This document shows, in pieces, positions 43,301-49,358 of a stretch of DNA of 64,000 bases. Below the pieces are notes generated by a model. It was not told where the DNA came from, did not search any database, and was given only the letters and a program-made list of their open reading frames with translations. The stretch lies in the NCBI RefSeq assembly GCF_048771995.1, contig NC_133063.1, forward strand, positions 22,631,063 through 22,695,062, in the 5' to 3' direction. Within the stretch, counting starts at the first letter, position 1, and each line of letters opens with the position of its first letter. The position numbers and the translations under genes were made by a program. The stretch comes from Taeniopygia guttata. Taxonomy: Eukaryota > Chordata > Aves > Passeriformes > Estrildidae.

Positions 43301-45853
43301 ACAAACTCATCAAAAATGGTTTTATTGTCCAAAAGAAAAATACAAAAAAAAAATTACAAACAATGCACAAAACCTCACCAAAACTAATTAAAGTCACTCA
43401 CAAATTAAACCTTGAAATTGAGACCTTAAAAATGCCAAAATTTATCAGAACCTAATACAGATACTAAACCTTACTTTACCCAACATTAATAATGCTTTAA
43501 CTTAAAATTATAGAGCTTAAAACAAAGTACCTTCATGTAAAAAGTTTATAAATTTTTTCCTAAATGAATAAATATATGCAGTAGTGAAGCTATATAACAC
43601 AAAGTAATAAATAAGTGACGAGTCAGAAATAGTTTATTTAAAAAGAGTGGGGGAATTGTAGGAATATATAAAGGTAAAAAACTTTAGAAAGTGCAAAAAG
43701 GCCCCAGAAAGTAGACACAAAGCTGAAAAAGGCTGGGAAATTTCAAAACCTTCTCCTAGGAAGCTAGGAAAAGAAGAACTAAGTGAATACATTTATATTT
43801 ATCATAAGGAACAAGAAAGAACAAGAACTTAGTGATAGTTTGAGATGTCAAAAGGCCTAGATATATGCTTTGCAAAAATAGAAGAAGTTTCAATCTTATA
43901 TAATGAATTATTGTATATTGTTTGAGGTTCATAGAAGTCCTTCTGTTAATGTTAAACCCACATGGGTCCTTTCCTTACTGGTTAGAGTATAATGACTCTG
44001 CACTTTTCTTTTATGCTATTGGTTCAAAGAATATGTAGAAAAAGGCTTTGCATAAACTGCCATCTTGTCTTTGATCTAGATTTGCATGGATGTTCGTTTC
44101 TCTGTGTCTCTTGCTTTTTGCTTGTATGATACAGACATAATAAATCCTAAGTCTGCAGCCAGTCCGGGTCCCATCCTGTTCTGTGAGACGCAGACCGATC
44201 GGGCAGAAAGTGGATACAGCACTCCCAGCTATGGCCGCAGTGCTGCCCAACCCAGGGGGACGGTCACTGCCCTGCTCCTGCTGCCCCACTGCTGCTGACA
44301 CAGGCCAGGATGCCCTTGGCTTTCTCGGCCACCTGGCCAGGCGCTGGCCCACGTTCCGCTGCTCTTGGCCGGCACCCCTGGGTCCTTTTGGCCCACACAG
44401 CGTCCCGGCCACAACGTTGCCTGTTCGACTGCAAATACAGCATTAAATTGTCCTTCTAATTCTACAACCACATCTTCTAAGGAAGTATCATGAAGTTTTA
44501 TAGGGATAGAAATCTAAGTTGCTGTGACTTCAATTAAAATGGGCTTATTCAACTCTGCAGGAAGTTGCTCTCTCTTAAGTATTCATCCCTGTCTGGTGTC
44601 ATCAAGCAATGTTCTCTCTGCAAAACTGAGTTTGTAGGTCTTCAAGGCTCTGAGTTGGAAATTAGGAAATATCCAGCTATGCCTTTGTATTTTTTGTTGA
44701 AGGCATGAAAATGGATTTTCTTCCAGCCTCTGTGCCCGGCCCTCTACAGCCTACTTGTTCTGGCTAAGCACACAGCTTACTCTACAATTGCTAAACAGCA
44801 CAAACCTGAAATGTTCCTTTCTCACTCACCTTAGGACCAACACCTCTGATTACATGATTCAGGTGACCTGTAGTGGGCAAGGGAAAATGAACGAGACGCT
44901 GTGAGAAAATTGCCTGGGCTGCTGAATCCCACAGAACAAGCACCGCAAACAGAGAGTATTTTCCATTTCACCACATCCCTCCAGGAGACACATTTCATTC
45001 ACACAACCAGCAAGAGATCCAGATAATTGTCTTGGGCGTGCCTACCCTTTGGCCTGTTAGCCATTAAATGGATACAAACATGATCAAGAAAATGCAAATT
45101 GTTCTCTAACACTCAATGCTCCTGTTCTACCAAGCACATAACACATCTTTTTAAAATCCTCTCCTTACAGTATGTTTGTTTTTTTTTTTTAAATCAGTTG
45201 CATGCACAATTTCTCATTAACTTGCTGGAAACAGTTGCCCGGAAAAGCTGCCCCAAAATTCCACTATGATGTGGCAGCTCTATTGTGACACAGCACAGCA
45301 GCAGCTCCAGGGTCCAGGAGCAGACACTCACTGCTTTGGAGTTTGCACTTCCTTGCATTTTAACACTCAGTCAAGGGTCAAGTTAGACAGTCAAATCCTT
45401 TCATGACAAAATGTAGAAAGAAAGAAGCTTTCCCTGAATTCTGGGAAATACTGCAGAGTTGTTAGAAGGCCTTCCAAGAAGGTCTCCAGTTTACATTTTC
45501 AAAGCTGTCTTGCTTGTCCCAGCAAACTGAGGAAATGACAGACTCTACTGCCTCAGACTCTCCCATGGATGGAACAGAACCCCTGCAGGTTCCCTTGCAA
45601 ATGCTGCCCTGTGGCTACAGAAATCCCCATGTAGCTGAACTCCTTGACAGGAGCTTTACCAAACCAGTGGCACGCTAGTGCTCTTTCTGTTTCAAAATAA
45701 CTCAGGCACTAAGAAAGAGCAGGAAGACATACAAAAGCCACGTTCGGGTACACCCAGGGAAAACCTCTACTTACGTGTCAGGTTAGTGAGGAAATAGCTG
45801 GAATAACAAACGCCGAAAACTCCAATACCTACAGCAATAACCTTCTCAATCAT
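16291..45853 (-). CDS. Predicted chimeric gene: membrane segment, acidic exon repeats, coiled coil, PAK-type kinase
   Basis: This entry covers the whole transcription unit; the exons are listed separately. Twenty-six exons can be chained, every junction being phase compatible and flanked by GT and AG: 2 N-terminal, 11 repeat, 3 coiled-coil, 2 linker and 8 kinase exons. The product would be about 1,027 residues: a hydrophobic segment near the N-terminus, 483 residues of acidic repeats, about 215 residues of charged, helical or Ala-rich linker, and a C-terminal PAK-family Ser/Thr kinase. There is no CRIB/p21-binding region, so control by Cdc42/Rac as in classical PAKs is unlikely. I see the frames and splice sites directly; family membership follows from motifs; the single-gene reading is inference. 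The alternative is two neighbouring genes, the upstream one ending at the stop at 25121-25123. Confidence 0.65.
17745..17882 (-). CDS. Kinase gene, C-lobe exon (subdomains X-XI)
   Basis: This 138-bp exon has acceptor TTCCTGCAG and donor GTAAAA, phase 0 on both sides. It starts [17 protein letters not shown] and contains [20 protein letters not shown] then RLLQ. It matches the PAK segment containing FRDFLxxCLexDxxxRxSAxELLQ, including the conserved Arg that pairs with the APE glutamate. The intron between this exon and 20429 holds an LTR and a long hexanucleotide repeat. Confidence 0.9.
19554..19875 (+). mobile_element. Probable solo LTR in a kinase intron
   Basis: It begins TGTAACACAG and ends CTCCTACACA. 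AATAAA lies at 19790-19795 and is followed by an R/U5-like GC-rich tail. It is antisense to the host gene, as expected for a tolerated intronic insertion. No internal retroviral sequence is adjacent. The exact 5' edge is uncertain. Confidence 0.45.
19914..20070. repeat. (CTTTTT)n hexanucleotide microsatellite
   Basis: About 26 nearly perfect units of CTTTTT give a 157-bp pure pyrimidine strand on plus and a pure purine strand (AAAAAG) in the transcript sense. It sits just after the LTR's 3' end, inside the intron between kinase exons 20429-20625 and 17745-17882. The long frames through it are repeat artefacts. Confidence 0.97.
20429..20625 (-). CDS. Kinase gene, activation-segment exon (DFG to subdomain IX)
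   Basis: This 197-bp exon has acceptor GTCCACAG and donor GTAAGG. It carries (A)[29 protein letters not shown] and [25 protein letters not shown] and the subdomain IX aspartate (DIWS) are intact, so magnesium binding and the fold are preserved. It differs from classical PAKs at the activation loop: Ser replaces the phosphorylated Thr (RSS rather than RST), and the P+1 loop reads GTSGW rather than GTPYW. That suggests altered activation or substrate choice. Confidence 0.93.
21069..21168 (-). CDS. Kinase gene, catalytic-loop exon
   Basis: This 100-bp exon has acceptor TCTCTCAG and donor GTCAGT. It codes [20 protein letters not shown] then [13 protein letters not shown]. The catalytic loop is YRDVKSDN: the Asp, Lys and Asn are present, but the usual His of HRD is Tyr. 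Active AGC-family kinases also use YRD, so the change does not imply loss of activity. It exits in phase 1 and joins the DFG exon to give A-D-F-G. Confidence 0.93.
22014..22131 (-). CDS. Kinase gene, hinge exon
   Basis: This 118-bp exon has acceptor TTCTTTCAG and a weaker donor GTCAGC. It reads [20 protein letters not shown] then [19 protein letters not shown]. This is the beta-5/hinge/alpha-D part of a PAK kinase (ME-(Y/F)-x-GG-(S/T)-L at the hinge). Gatekeeper region and hinge look intact. Confidence 0.92.
22743..22855 (-). CDS. Kinase gene, VAIK/alpha-C exon
   Basis: This 113-bp exon has acceptor CATTTTAG and donor GTGAGT. It codes [20 protein letters not shown] then [17 protein letters not shown]. 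It contains the ATP-anchoring lysine (VAIK) and the alpha-C glutamate (NEL), plus the [10 protein letters not shown] signature of the PAK family. It ends in phase 2 and joins the hinge exon. Confidence 0.93.
23578..23626 (-). CDS. Kinase gene, glycine-rich-loop exon
   Basis: This 49-bp micro-exon has acceptor TTTCTAG and donor GTAAAT. With the preceding exon it completes [19 protein letters not shown], a full GxGxFGxV nucleotide-binding loop. It enters at phase 2 and leaves at phase 0 directly before VAIK. It is short, but the phase fit on both sides makes it convincing. Confidence 0.88.
24345..24408 (-). CDS. Kinase gene, start of kinase domain
   Basis: This 64-bp exon has acceptor TTTCCCTCAG and donor GTGAGT. 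It reads (R)[20 protein letters not shown] and then Gly through the splice. It matches the PAK stretch leading into the kinase domain (L-R-x-I-V-x-x-x-x-P-x-x-K-Y-x-x-x-E-x-I-G-x-G). The entry phase (1) fits the exon at 24715-24865 exactly. Confidence 0.9.
24715..24865 (-). CDS. Linker exon before the kinase domain
   Basis: This 151-bp exon has acceptor CTTGTTCCAG and donor GTACGT. It starts [20 protein letters not shown] and ends [13 protein letters not shown]. The last part matches the PAK helix just before the kinase (D-E-x-I-x-E-x-L-R-x-I-V), so this exon belongs to the kinase gene. The Ala-rich middle is not recognised. It enters in phase 0, so it needs an upstream exon ending in phase 0, and the exon at 25253-25336 provides one. 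Confidence 0.8.
25253..25336 (-). CDS. Linker exon joining coiled coil to kinase (alternative read-through end at 25121)
   Basis: The acceptor is TTTGACTTGAG, somewhat weak. The frame [20 protein letters not shown] then EEPQASHE reaches a possible donor GAG|GTACAG in phase 0. If that donor is ignored, the frame runs on through a helical stretch ([20 protein letters not shown]) to TGA at 25121-25123. That would end a kinase-less protein. I saw no AATAAA close behind that stop, which favours splicing, but this junction is the least certain in the gene. Confidence 0.6.
25761..25895 (-). CDS. Coiled-coil exon 3
   Basis: This 135-bp exon has acceptor TATTTTACAG and donor GTGAGT, phase 0 on both sides. 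It starts [20 protein letters not shown] and continues [20 protein letters not shown]. Heptad-like spacing of hydrophobic residues and dense charge predict a coiled coil. It may mediate dimerisation, which would favour trans-autophosphorylation of the kinase (inference). Confidence 0.75.
25956..26096 (-). CDS. Coiled-coil exon 2
   Basis: This 141-bp exon has acceptor GTGTACAG and donor GTGAGT, phase 0 on both sides. It starts [20 protein letters not shown] and continues [20 protein letters not shown]. The sequence is charged and helix-forming, with no recognised domain. Its 3' intron start (GTGAGTGAAAG) is the same as that after coiled-coil exon 3, suggesting these exons also arose by duplication. 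Confidence 0.75.
26374..26508 (-). CDS. Coiled-coil exon 1
   Basis: This 135-bp exon has acceptor TTTCTCTGCAG and donor GTAAGC, phase 0 on both sides. It starts [20 protein letters not shown] and continues [20 protein letters not shown]. It is Glu/Gln-rich and helical. It follows the last acidic repeat exon (28062-28193) in frame across a 1.55-kb intron in which I found no further exon. Confidence 0.72.
27183..27227. repeat. (GATA)n/(GACA)n microsatellite
   Basis: Seven GATA-type units are followed by GAGA and GACA units, in the intron between the repeat-exon array and the coiled-coil exons. Confidence 0.9.
28062..28193 (-). CDS. Acidic repeat exon, 11th in transcript order
   Basis: 132 bp, phase 0/0, acceptor TTGCCACAG, donor GTAAGT. 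It is the most diverged copy at its centre: [20 protein letters not shown], with several acidic residues replaced. It is the last repeat before the coiled-coil exons. Confidence 0.78.
28519..28650 (-). CDS. Acidic repeat exon, 10th in transcript order
   Basis: 132 bp, phase 0/0. It starts [20 protein letters not shown] and then [20 protein letters not shown]. Its protein sequence is the same as the repeat at 32302-32433, showing recent duplication or gene conversion. Confidence 0.78.
28976..29107 (-). CDS. Acidic repeat exon, 9th in transcript order
   Basis: 132 bp, phase 0/0, donor CA|GTAAGT. It reads [20 protein letters not shown] then [20 protein letters not shown] and ends in SSKA rather than SSEP. 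A 2.28-kb intron separates it from the previous repeat exon because of the inserted spacer. Confidence 0.78.
29040..31350. repeat. Higher-order duplicated spacer, copy 1
   Basis: This 2.3-kb block is nearly identical to 33737-36047 at a constant offset of 4,697 bp, with only scattered substitutions and no visible indel. It contains part of one repeat exon, a GC-rich non-coding spacer with a possible LTR-like core, and 'caagtcaaac' direct repeats near 29548-29577. The long open frames in it (e.g. around 30.0-30.7 kb, both strands) have no family match and no phase-compatible splice sites that I could see. Confidence 0.9.
29838..30480 (+). mobile_element. Possible solo LTR inside spacer copy 1
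   Basis: It begins TGTAGACACATC and ends GGGTGACA, with a CATTAAA-type signal near 30280 followed by a U5-like tail. The same segment occurs in copy 2 at 34535-35177, so any insertion preceded the duplication. I found no target-site duplication. Confidence 0.3.
31387..31518 (-). CDS. Acidic repeat exon, 8th in transcript order
   Basis: 132 bp, phase 0/0. It reads [20 protein letters not shown] then [20 protein letters not shown]. It has lost the usual EEYD (EKND instead). It corresponds to the 129-bp exon at 36084 in the higher-order duplication. Confidence 0.78.
31845..31976 (-). CDS. Acidic repeat exon, 7th in transcript order
   Basis: 132 bp, phase 0/0. It reads [20 protein letters not shown] then [20 protein letters not shown], ending SLEP. 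The MIETT start is shared only with the exon at 28062-28193. Confidence 0.78.
32302..32433 (-). CDS. Acidic repeat exon, 6th in transcript order
   Basis: 132 bp, phase 0/0. The protein sequence is the same as the exon at 28519-28650. It is the odd unit between the two halves of the higher-order duplication. Confidence 0.78.
32760..32891 (-). CDS. Acidic repeat exon, 5th in transcript order
   Basis: 132 bp, phase 0/0, donor GCG|GTAAGT. It reads [20 protein letters not shown] then [20 protein letters not shown], ending SSKA. It is identical to the next unit at 33218-33349, including the intron between them, so this 458-bp unit duplicated very recently. Confidence 0.8.
33218..33349 (-). CDS. 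Acidic repeat exon, 4th in transcript order
   Basis: 132 bp, phase 0/0. The sequence is identical to the exon at 32760-32891. Splice sites are intact (TTGCCACAG, GTAAGT). Confidence 0.8.
33673..33804 (-). CDS. Acidic repeat exon, 3rd in transcript order
   Basis: 132 bp, phase 0/0. It reads [20 protein letters not shown] then [20 protein letters not shown], ending SPEP. Its 5' half and adjoining intron are nearly identical to those at 28976-29107, while the 3' half differs, so a duplication or conversion boundary runs through the exon. Confidence 0.78.
33737..36047. repeat. Higher-order duplicated spacer, copy 2
   Basis: It is the partner of 29040-31350 (offset 4,697 bp). It carries the same LTR-like core (34535-35177) and the same non-coding frames. 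Confidence 0.9.
36084..36212 (-). CDS. Acidic repeat exon, 2nd in transcript order (129 bp)
   Basis: This is the only copy not 132 bp: one codon is missing within GEEAR/GEEAK ([20 protein letters not shown]), leaving the frame intact. Splice sites are conserved. An indel of exactly three bases is what selection on an open frame would leave. Confidence 0.78.
36537..36668 (-). CDS. Acidic repeat exon, 1st in transcript order
   Basis: 132 bp, phase 0/0, acceptor TTGCCCCAG. It starts [20 protein letters not shown] then [20 protein letters not shown]. The first codon is AGC, not ATG, showing that the Met at the start of the other repeats is an internal residue, not an initiator. It is the most diverged copy, which suits a founding or edge unit. 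It joins the exon at 44830-44867 in phase 0. Confidence 0.75.
36930..37389. repeat. Third, diverged copy of the spacer (left part)
   Basis: It matches 29401-29838 and 34098-34535 (for example 'gcctttgct.ttgctgc.gcagacatggaaa' and the 'ctgtcatgtatggatctatggaagtg' stretch) at lower identity. The match stops at 37389, where retroviral sequence begins, and resumes at about 44210. Confidence 0.75.
38134..38514 (+). pseudogene. ERV gag remnant: capsid C-terminal domain
   Basis: An open frame of 127 codons contains a stretch like the retroviral capsid major homology region and following helices ([18 protein letters not shown]). It resembles betaretroviral Gag. It lacks the N-terminal gag region and ends at a stop before the nucleocapsid. 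Confidence 0.75.
38560..38830 (+). pseudogene. ERV nucleocapsid zinc-knuckle remnant
   Basis: One complete CCHC knuckle is visible ([14 protein letters not shown]). A second is decayed, with ligand positions replaced by Tyr ([14 protein letters not shown]). Stop codons separate it from the capsid frame. Confidence 0.7.
39380..40000 (+). pseudogene. ERV protease/reverse transcriptase remnant
   Basis: A protease active-site-like GADVSVIS lies near 39393 with a frame disruption inside the motif. RT palm motif remnants ([18 protein letters not shown], about 39603) and the catalytic YIDD (39824-39835) follow. Several in-frame stops are present, so it is non-functional. Confidence 0.75.
40550..41570 (+). 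pseudogene. ERV RNase H and integrase remnants
   Basis: RNase H-like pieces (LFTNKS, about 40640; ITDSTYVTN, about 40808) precede an integrase N-terminal HH-type zinc-binding stretch ([15 protein letters not shown], about 41060) and a decayed core domain to about 41570. Frames switch and stops are frequent. Confidence 0.65.
41571..43655 (+). mobile_element. ERV 3' internal region, unidentifiable
   Basis: Extremely A-rich, G-poor sequence with stops in every frame. Position suggests former env, but I can see no signal peptide, furin site, CX6CC-type motif or membrane anchor. Confidence 0.5.
44210..44450. repeat. Third spacer copy (right part)
   Basis: It matches 30490-30720 and 35187-35417 (agctatgg..gcagtgctgcccaacccagggggacggtcactgcc and onward). 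Together with 36930-37389 it shows that the provirus occupies the position filled by a 0.65-kb segment in the other two copies. Confidence 0.75.
44830..44867 (-). CDS. N-terminal exon 2 of the chimeric gene
   Basis: This 38-bp micro-exon has acceptor GCCCACTACAG and donor AAG|GTGAGT. With one base from exon 1 it codes [13 protein letters not shown]. It enters in phase 1 and leaves in phase 0, exactly as needed to link exon 1 and the repeat exons. It puts basic residues just after the hydrophobic segment, which by the positive-inside rule would place that flank in the cytosol. Confidence 0.65.
45775..45853 (-). CDS. First coding exon: membrane segment
   Basis: The ATG at 45853 (context CTACAATGA) opens 26 codons ending in a split codon at donor GTAAGT. 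After MIEK comes [18 protein letters not shown], an 18-residue hydrophobic stretch fit for a signal anchor or membrane span, followed by TNLT. A stop lies upstream in frame within the same region. No family is recognised. Membership of the chimeric gene rests on strand, order and phase. Confidence 0.62.
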
Positions 45854-46323
45854 TGTAGCACTGCTGTGCAGATTTGCTCCAACATCAGAAAAATCAAGGC
45901 TCTTGTCAGTGGGCAGCTCCCACTGACAAACGCCTCAAGCAGGAGGATGCTCCTGCCCTGAGCAAGCCCTAGGGCTGCTCTGACACTGAGGCCTTCCGTG
46001 CACCAAGACAACCTTCTGATGCCACCATGACCACATGGCAACCATGCCCTGACATCACAATGCAAGCACTCTATATTGGCCTGTGAATTTAGGCAGAGCA
46101 ATAACCAACCTTCCGTACAGCAAACGCAAAATAGCCAGGGAAGTTCTCCTCTGTCACAAAGCAGCACAAATTCCCCTCGTGGGCCAAACCCTGTTGTTCA
46201 AGGGACCCAAGAGTAACTCCAGGAGTGCACCAAGCACCTACAGCCTGTACCCGAACTGAGCACTCAGATGGGACCCAACCAAAGGAAACCAGACCAAGCA
46301 AATGGCCCAAAGCATTGCACATC

Positions 46324-46744
46324 TGAGAAACAACCCTCACTTTTAAAAATTTAAAGGTTTATTAAATCTTAACAAAGGACTGAATAAGGAAAACTTGCAG
46401 CACTGGGAGTCTCTATGAACATTACATAGAGCAGCTCATCTATCAAATGGTTGCTCTGCCTTTTATACCCTTCATCCCGCCAAAGTTTTGTCAAAGTTTT
46501 GCCATCCACTGATGGAGATTTCTTTCTTACATCTTGACTGGAGGTCAGGTGTTGTTACACCACACCTCCTGGTCACAAGCCGGCCCTCCCCAAAAGCCCT
46601 GACTACCAAAGCTATTGCAAGGGGGAGGGGAAAAAGGACTATGGGAGGATATATTACAATAACATCACTCTGCATTTTTACATCCACATAATATCTACCT
46701 CTTAACTGTGAGAGCCAACTGTTACATTACTCATCTATAACACA
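46324..46744 (-). mobile_element. Solo LTR upstream of the chimeric gene, same orientation
   Basis: On the minus strand it runs from TGTGTTATAG to GTTTCTCA. A TATA box (GGGTATAAAAGGC, at 46457-46471) lies about 100 bp before AATAAA (46358-46363), which is normal U3-R spacing. It ends about 470 bp upstream of the ATG at 45853 and points toward it, so it could supply the promoter. Confidence 0.6.
46457..46471 (-). promoter_or_regulatory. LTR TATA box
   Basis: GGGTATAAAAGGCAG on the minus strand. It would start transcription near 46430, reading toward the first coding exon of the chimeric gene. Confidence 0.5.
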
Positions 46745-47290
46745 CAGAACCAGGAGAGAAGGCACTGTTGGCATAACAGCTGAAACAATTCCTAACAAAT
46801 CTCCCACATATTTGCATGTTTATTGGATATGCCCAGGGCTCCTGAGGATGTACATCTCTGCCTCTATTCCCCTTTGGAAGCAGTCAAACTGGCAGCGTCT
46901 GCCTGCCAGCAGGAGCTGCTCCAAGCTGGGAACACGACTGGTGGTGCTGATTTCCAGAGGCTTCTGTGTCCCAGGAGAAGATAAGGAAGGAGAAGATTGA
47001 GAGGTGCTGGCGCTGCTGCTGCTCTGTGCCAGAGAGCCCCGTCTGGGCAGGGCACGGCGCTGCAGGCTCTTTCTCCTGCCAGAGCTGGGCACACCTGGGA
47101 ACAAGGCATGGCAACTTGTGGGGAAACCAAGGGCTTTGTGGGGGCTGCATTGCTCAGCACACACCCAGACTACCTGCGGCACAGAGTTCTGGCGCATAAA
47201 AAGATGAAGCAGAGGGAAATAGCTGGGAAAGGTTTCATTTTGACCTTTCTAACTGTTTCACAGAAGTTTCCAAAATGAAAGTTACAGAGC
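46745..47290. repeat. Segment B, copy 1 (second copy at 58.33-58.87 kb)
   Basis: The sequence from 'gagagaaggca' through 'gagaagattgagaggtgctggcgctgctgctgctc' to 'aaaatgaaagttac' recurs at 58325-58870, highly similar but with indels. A minus-strand frame is open in both copies and includes RRGSLAQSSSSASTSQSS and KPLEISTTSRVPS, then ends near an AATAAA (46819 region). This could be a duplicated terminal exon of an unknown gene or part of a repeat. Confidence 0.75.
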
Positions 47291-47480
47291 AGGGCCTGCC
47301 TGATCCCTGCTGCCAGCTCAGGATTGGAAGGGAGGCATTCATTTATTTCAGTACTCGGTGCATAGGGAATCACTCCCCTAACACCTGCACACCCAGCAAT
47401 CTCATTTACTAGTTTGTATCCATGGAACTAAGACATATTCAATACTTTGCTGAAACTCGCAGGCTAAACATTACTCCAAA

Positions 47481-47783
47481 TTATTTGACATATTTAAATA
47501 ATTTCTCAGAATTTATTGACATCAGACTAGGAATAGGAGTATCCTGTAGGTCCCTGGTGGTTGTTGCCACAGGTTGAGGAGGAGACCCATGCACAACATA
47601 ATCTAAGATACAACTGGCCTTGCAGAGAAAATTTGTTCCATTAGTTGCAGTAGCAAATAATACCAACCCCTGGATTCCCAAAAATCCGCTGAGCAGGAGA
47701 AGGAGATGGAGTGTGGTGCTCGGCGACAGGGGCAGGTAGGCAGTGCACTTCCATGACACGCCCTGGATCAAAATGGTGTGCAT
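47481..47783 (-). CDS. Hypothetical small protein with signal-like segment
   Basis: The frame has 100 codons. Its N-terminal third has a strong hydrophobic run (LHLLLLLSGFLGIQGLVLFA) and then an N-glycosylation site (NGT) and two Cys. A TATA-like GATATAAGG on the minus strand lies about 40 bp upstream of the ATG. I recognise no family; a lone retroviral leader or chance ORF is possible. Confidence 0.3.
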   Translation of the reverse strand: MHTILIQGVSWKCTAYLPLSPSTTLHLLLLLSGFLGIQGLVLFATATNGTNFLCKASCILDYVVHGSPPQPVATTTRDLQDTPIPSLMSINSEKLFKYVK

Positions 47784-48339
47784 GTCATCCTTCTCACCCC
47801 TCCAACCCAGAGCCAGGCCTTATATCTCCTGCTCAGGAGTGGAATTTTCCCAGTTACAGCATCAGCTCACACATGGCTGGCATGTGAGATGAGGCCAGGA
47901 TGGCTCCAGATACCAAGGCCATGCCAACAACGGCTCCATTATGCATTGCTCCCCTTTCAAACCTTAACTGCCCACCGATTGACCCATACATTGTTTCTCT
48001 TTCAAGGGTCCTGTTCCCACCCATTAAACAATACACTTTTCTTCATTGTATTGTCAACCTGCTCAAACACGGATCAAATATGGCAGGGCCTCGGACATGA
48101 CTCCGGTTCCTGACACAGTCATTTGGGAACTATTCCATTCCTCAAATTCTCCTTTGCTGGTCAAGAGCCTCTTAAAAACATATCTTCCCTTTGAATGCAT
48201 TCCAGCTACCTTCTTAGCAGGACCACTCTCTTTATTCTCAAGGCTAAAATAGCACTTGCACACATTAGGCACTGCAGTGGGACAATACAGGGTTCAGCAC
48301 TGCCTGTTAAAGCTAAAGGGATTCACAAGCTTAAGCCCT

Positions 48340-49358
48340 ATTGAATACACTTAACATTTCTCCTTGCTGTTCTGGGAATCAAACACAAGCATTTCATCAA
48401 TACACCCTTCAGGTGCTCTTGCTGAGTGAAGCCACATGGCTGTGTCAATACAGCAGCTGGGACTCAGTTTTTTCATGCATAGAAAGCCAATTTTTTATTC
48501 ACAAAACTAATTTTTATACGGTTTCCACAGACCTCATGTTTAATTCCAATTGCCTGGTTCTTTTCTTGTCCACATGATTCACTGCTTAGAAGGTGTTTTT
48601 GTGTGGACTTGCTAAGACTCTCTTTTACTCAGGTGTTTACAATTTTCCTTTGTGGACTCCCATTGGACAGATTTCCTGATTATTACAGATGCAGTTTTCT
48701 TACCACAAGAGTTTGTTGTGCTAACTGCAGTCATGATTTTTCACATGGGAATTTAGCTAGCTGTACAGGCCAGCTGCTCATTTTTAGGAGAGTAAGGCCT
48801 GATTTTATAAGGCCTTTCTTTGACAATACCCCCTACCTGTGTGCAACACATTGTGACTTTCTTTGAGAAATTAAGGAAGAAAACACAGATTGCCTACTGA
48901 AATATTTCTGCTCTCTTCCAAATCAGTTCACAACTCAAGCAAAACCCTCAGGCGCATCTCCGATTCCCTCTCTCCCAGCAGCTCCGAGCTGCGGCGTGGC
49001 ACAGTGCTTGCTGTGTGCCAGAGAGCACAAAGCAGGCTGGCCTGCTGGCCCTGAATATTTCTGCAAAGCACTCTGCAGGTCACATCTTTGCTGTGGCTCA
49101 GTGCAGAAGAGCAGAGCTGCCTCCCAGAGCTGTGTGAGGCACTGGCTCCTGCAGCCGTGGGCTGACAAGCTGTCCCTGCCTCCCGCTGGCCCATGGTCCC
49201 CTGGCACAAGCGCCGTGCCTGAAGGACGCTGCCCTGTGCTCCAGCCTGCCGAGCAGCCCGGCTCCCTGCCCCGGTGCCCAGAGTGCTGCACACACTGCTG
49301 ACCTTTGCCAGGAGTCGCAGGGCAGCCGGCACAAGAGTGGGAATGCTGAGCCAGGCCA
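48340..49358. repeat. Segment A, copy 2
   Basis: The core 48970-49356 is nearly identical to 15109-15495. The copy here has extra sequence (about 48.44-48.88 kb) between the two matching blocks. Confidence 0.7.

Larger units (their letters stand above)
37390..44200 (+). mobile_element. Degraded betaretrovirus-like (class II) provirus in intron 2
   Basis: The two ends resemble each other: both begin TGT, then share '..aaaaaacttt..aaagtg' and 'gggaaatttt/caaa', marking LTRs that start at about 37390 and 43656. Before the right LTR is a purine run (aaaaagagtggggg) typical of a polypurine tract, and AATAAA lies at about 44140. Capsid, zinc-knuckle, protease, RT, RNase H and integrase remnants follow in retroviral order. 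All are broken by stops and frameshifts, and I could not identify env. It is antisense to the host gene. The plus strand is very A-rich and G-poor. It cannot encode functional proteins as it stands. Confidence 0.85.
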
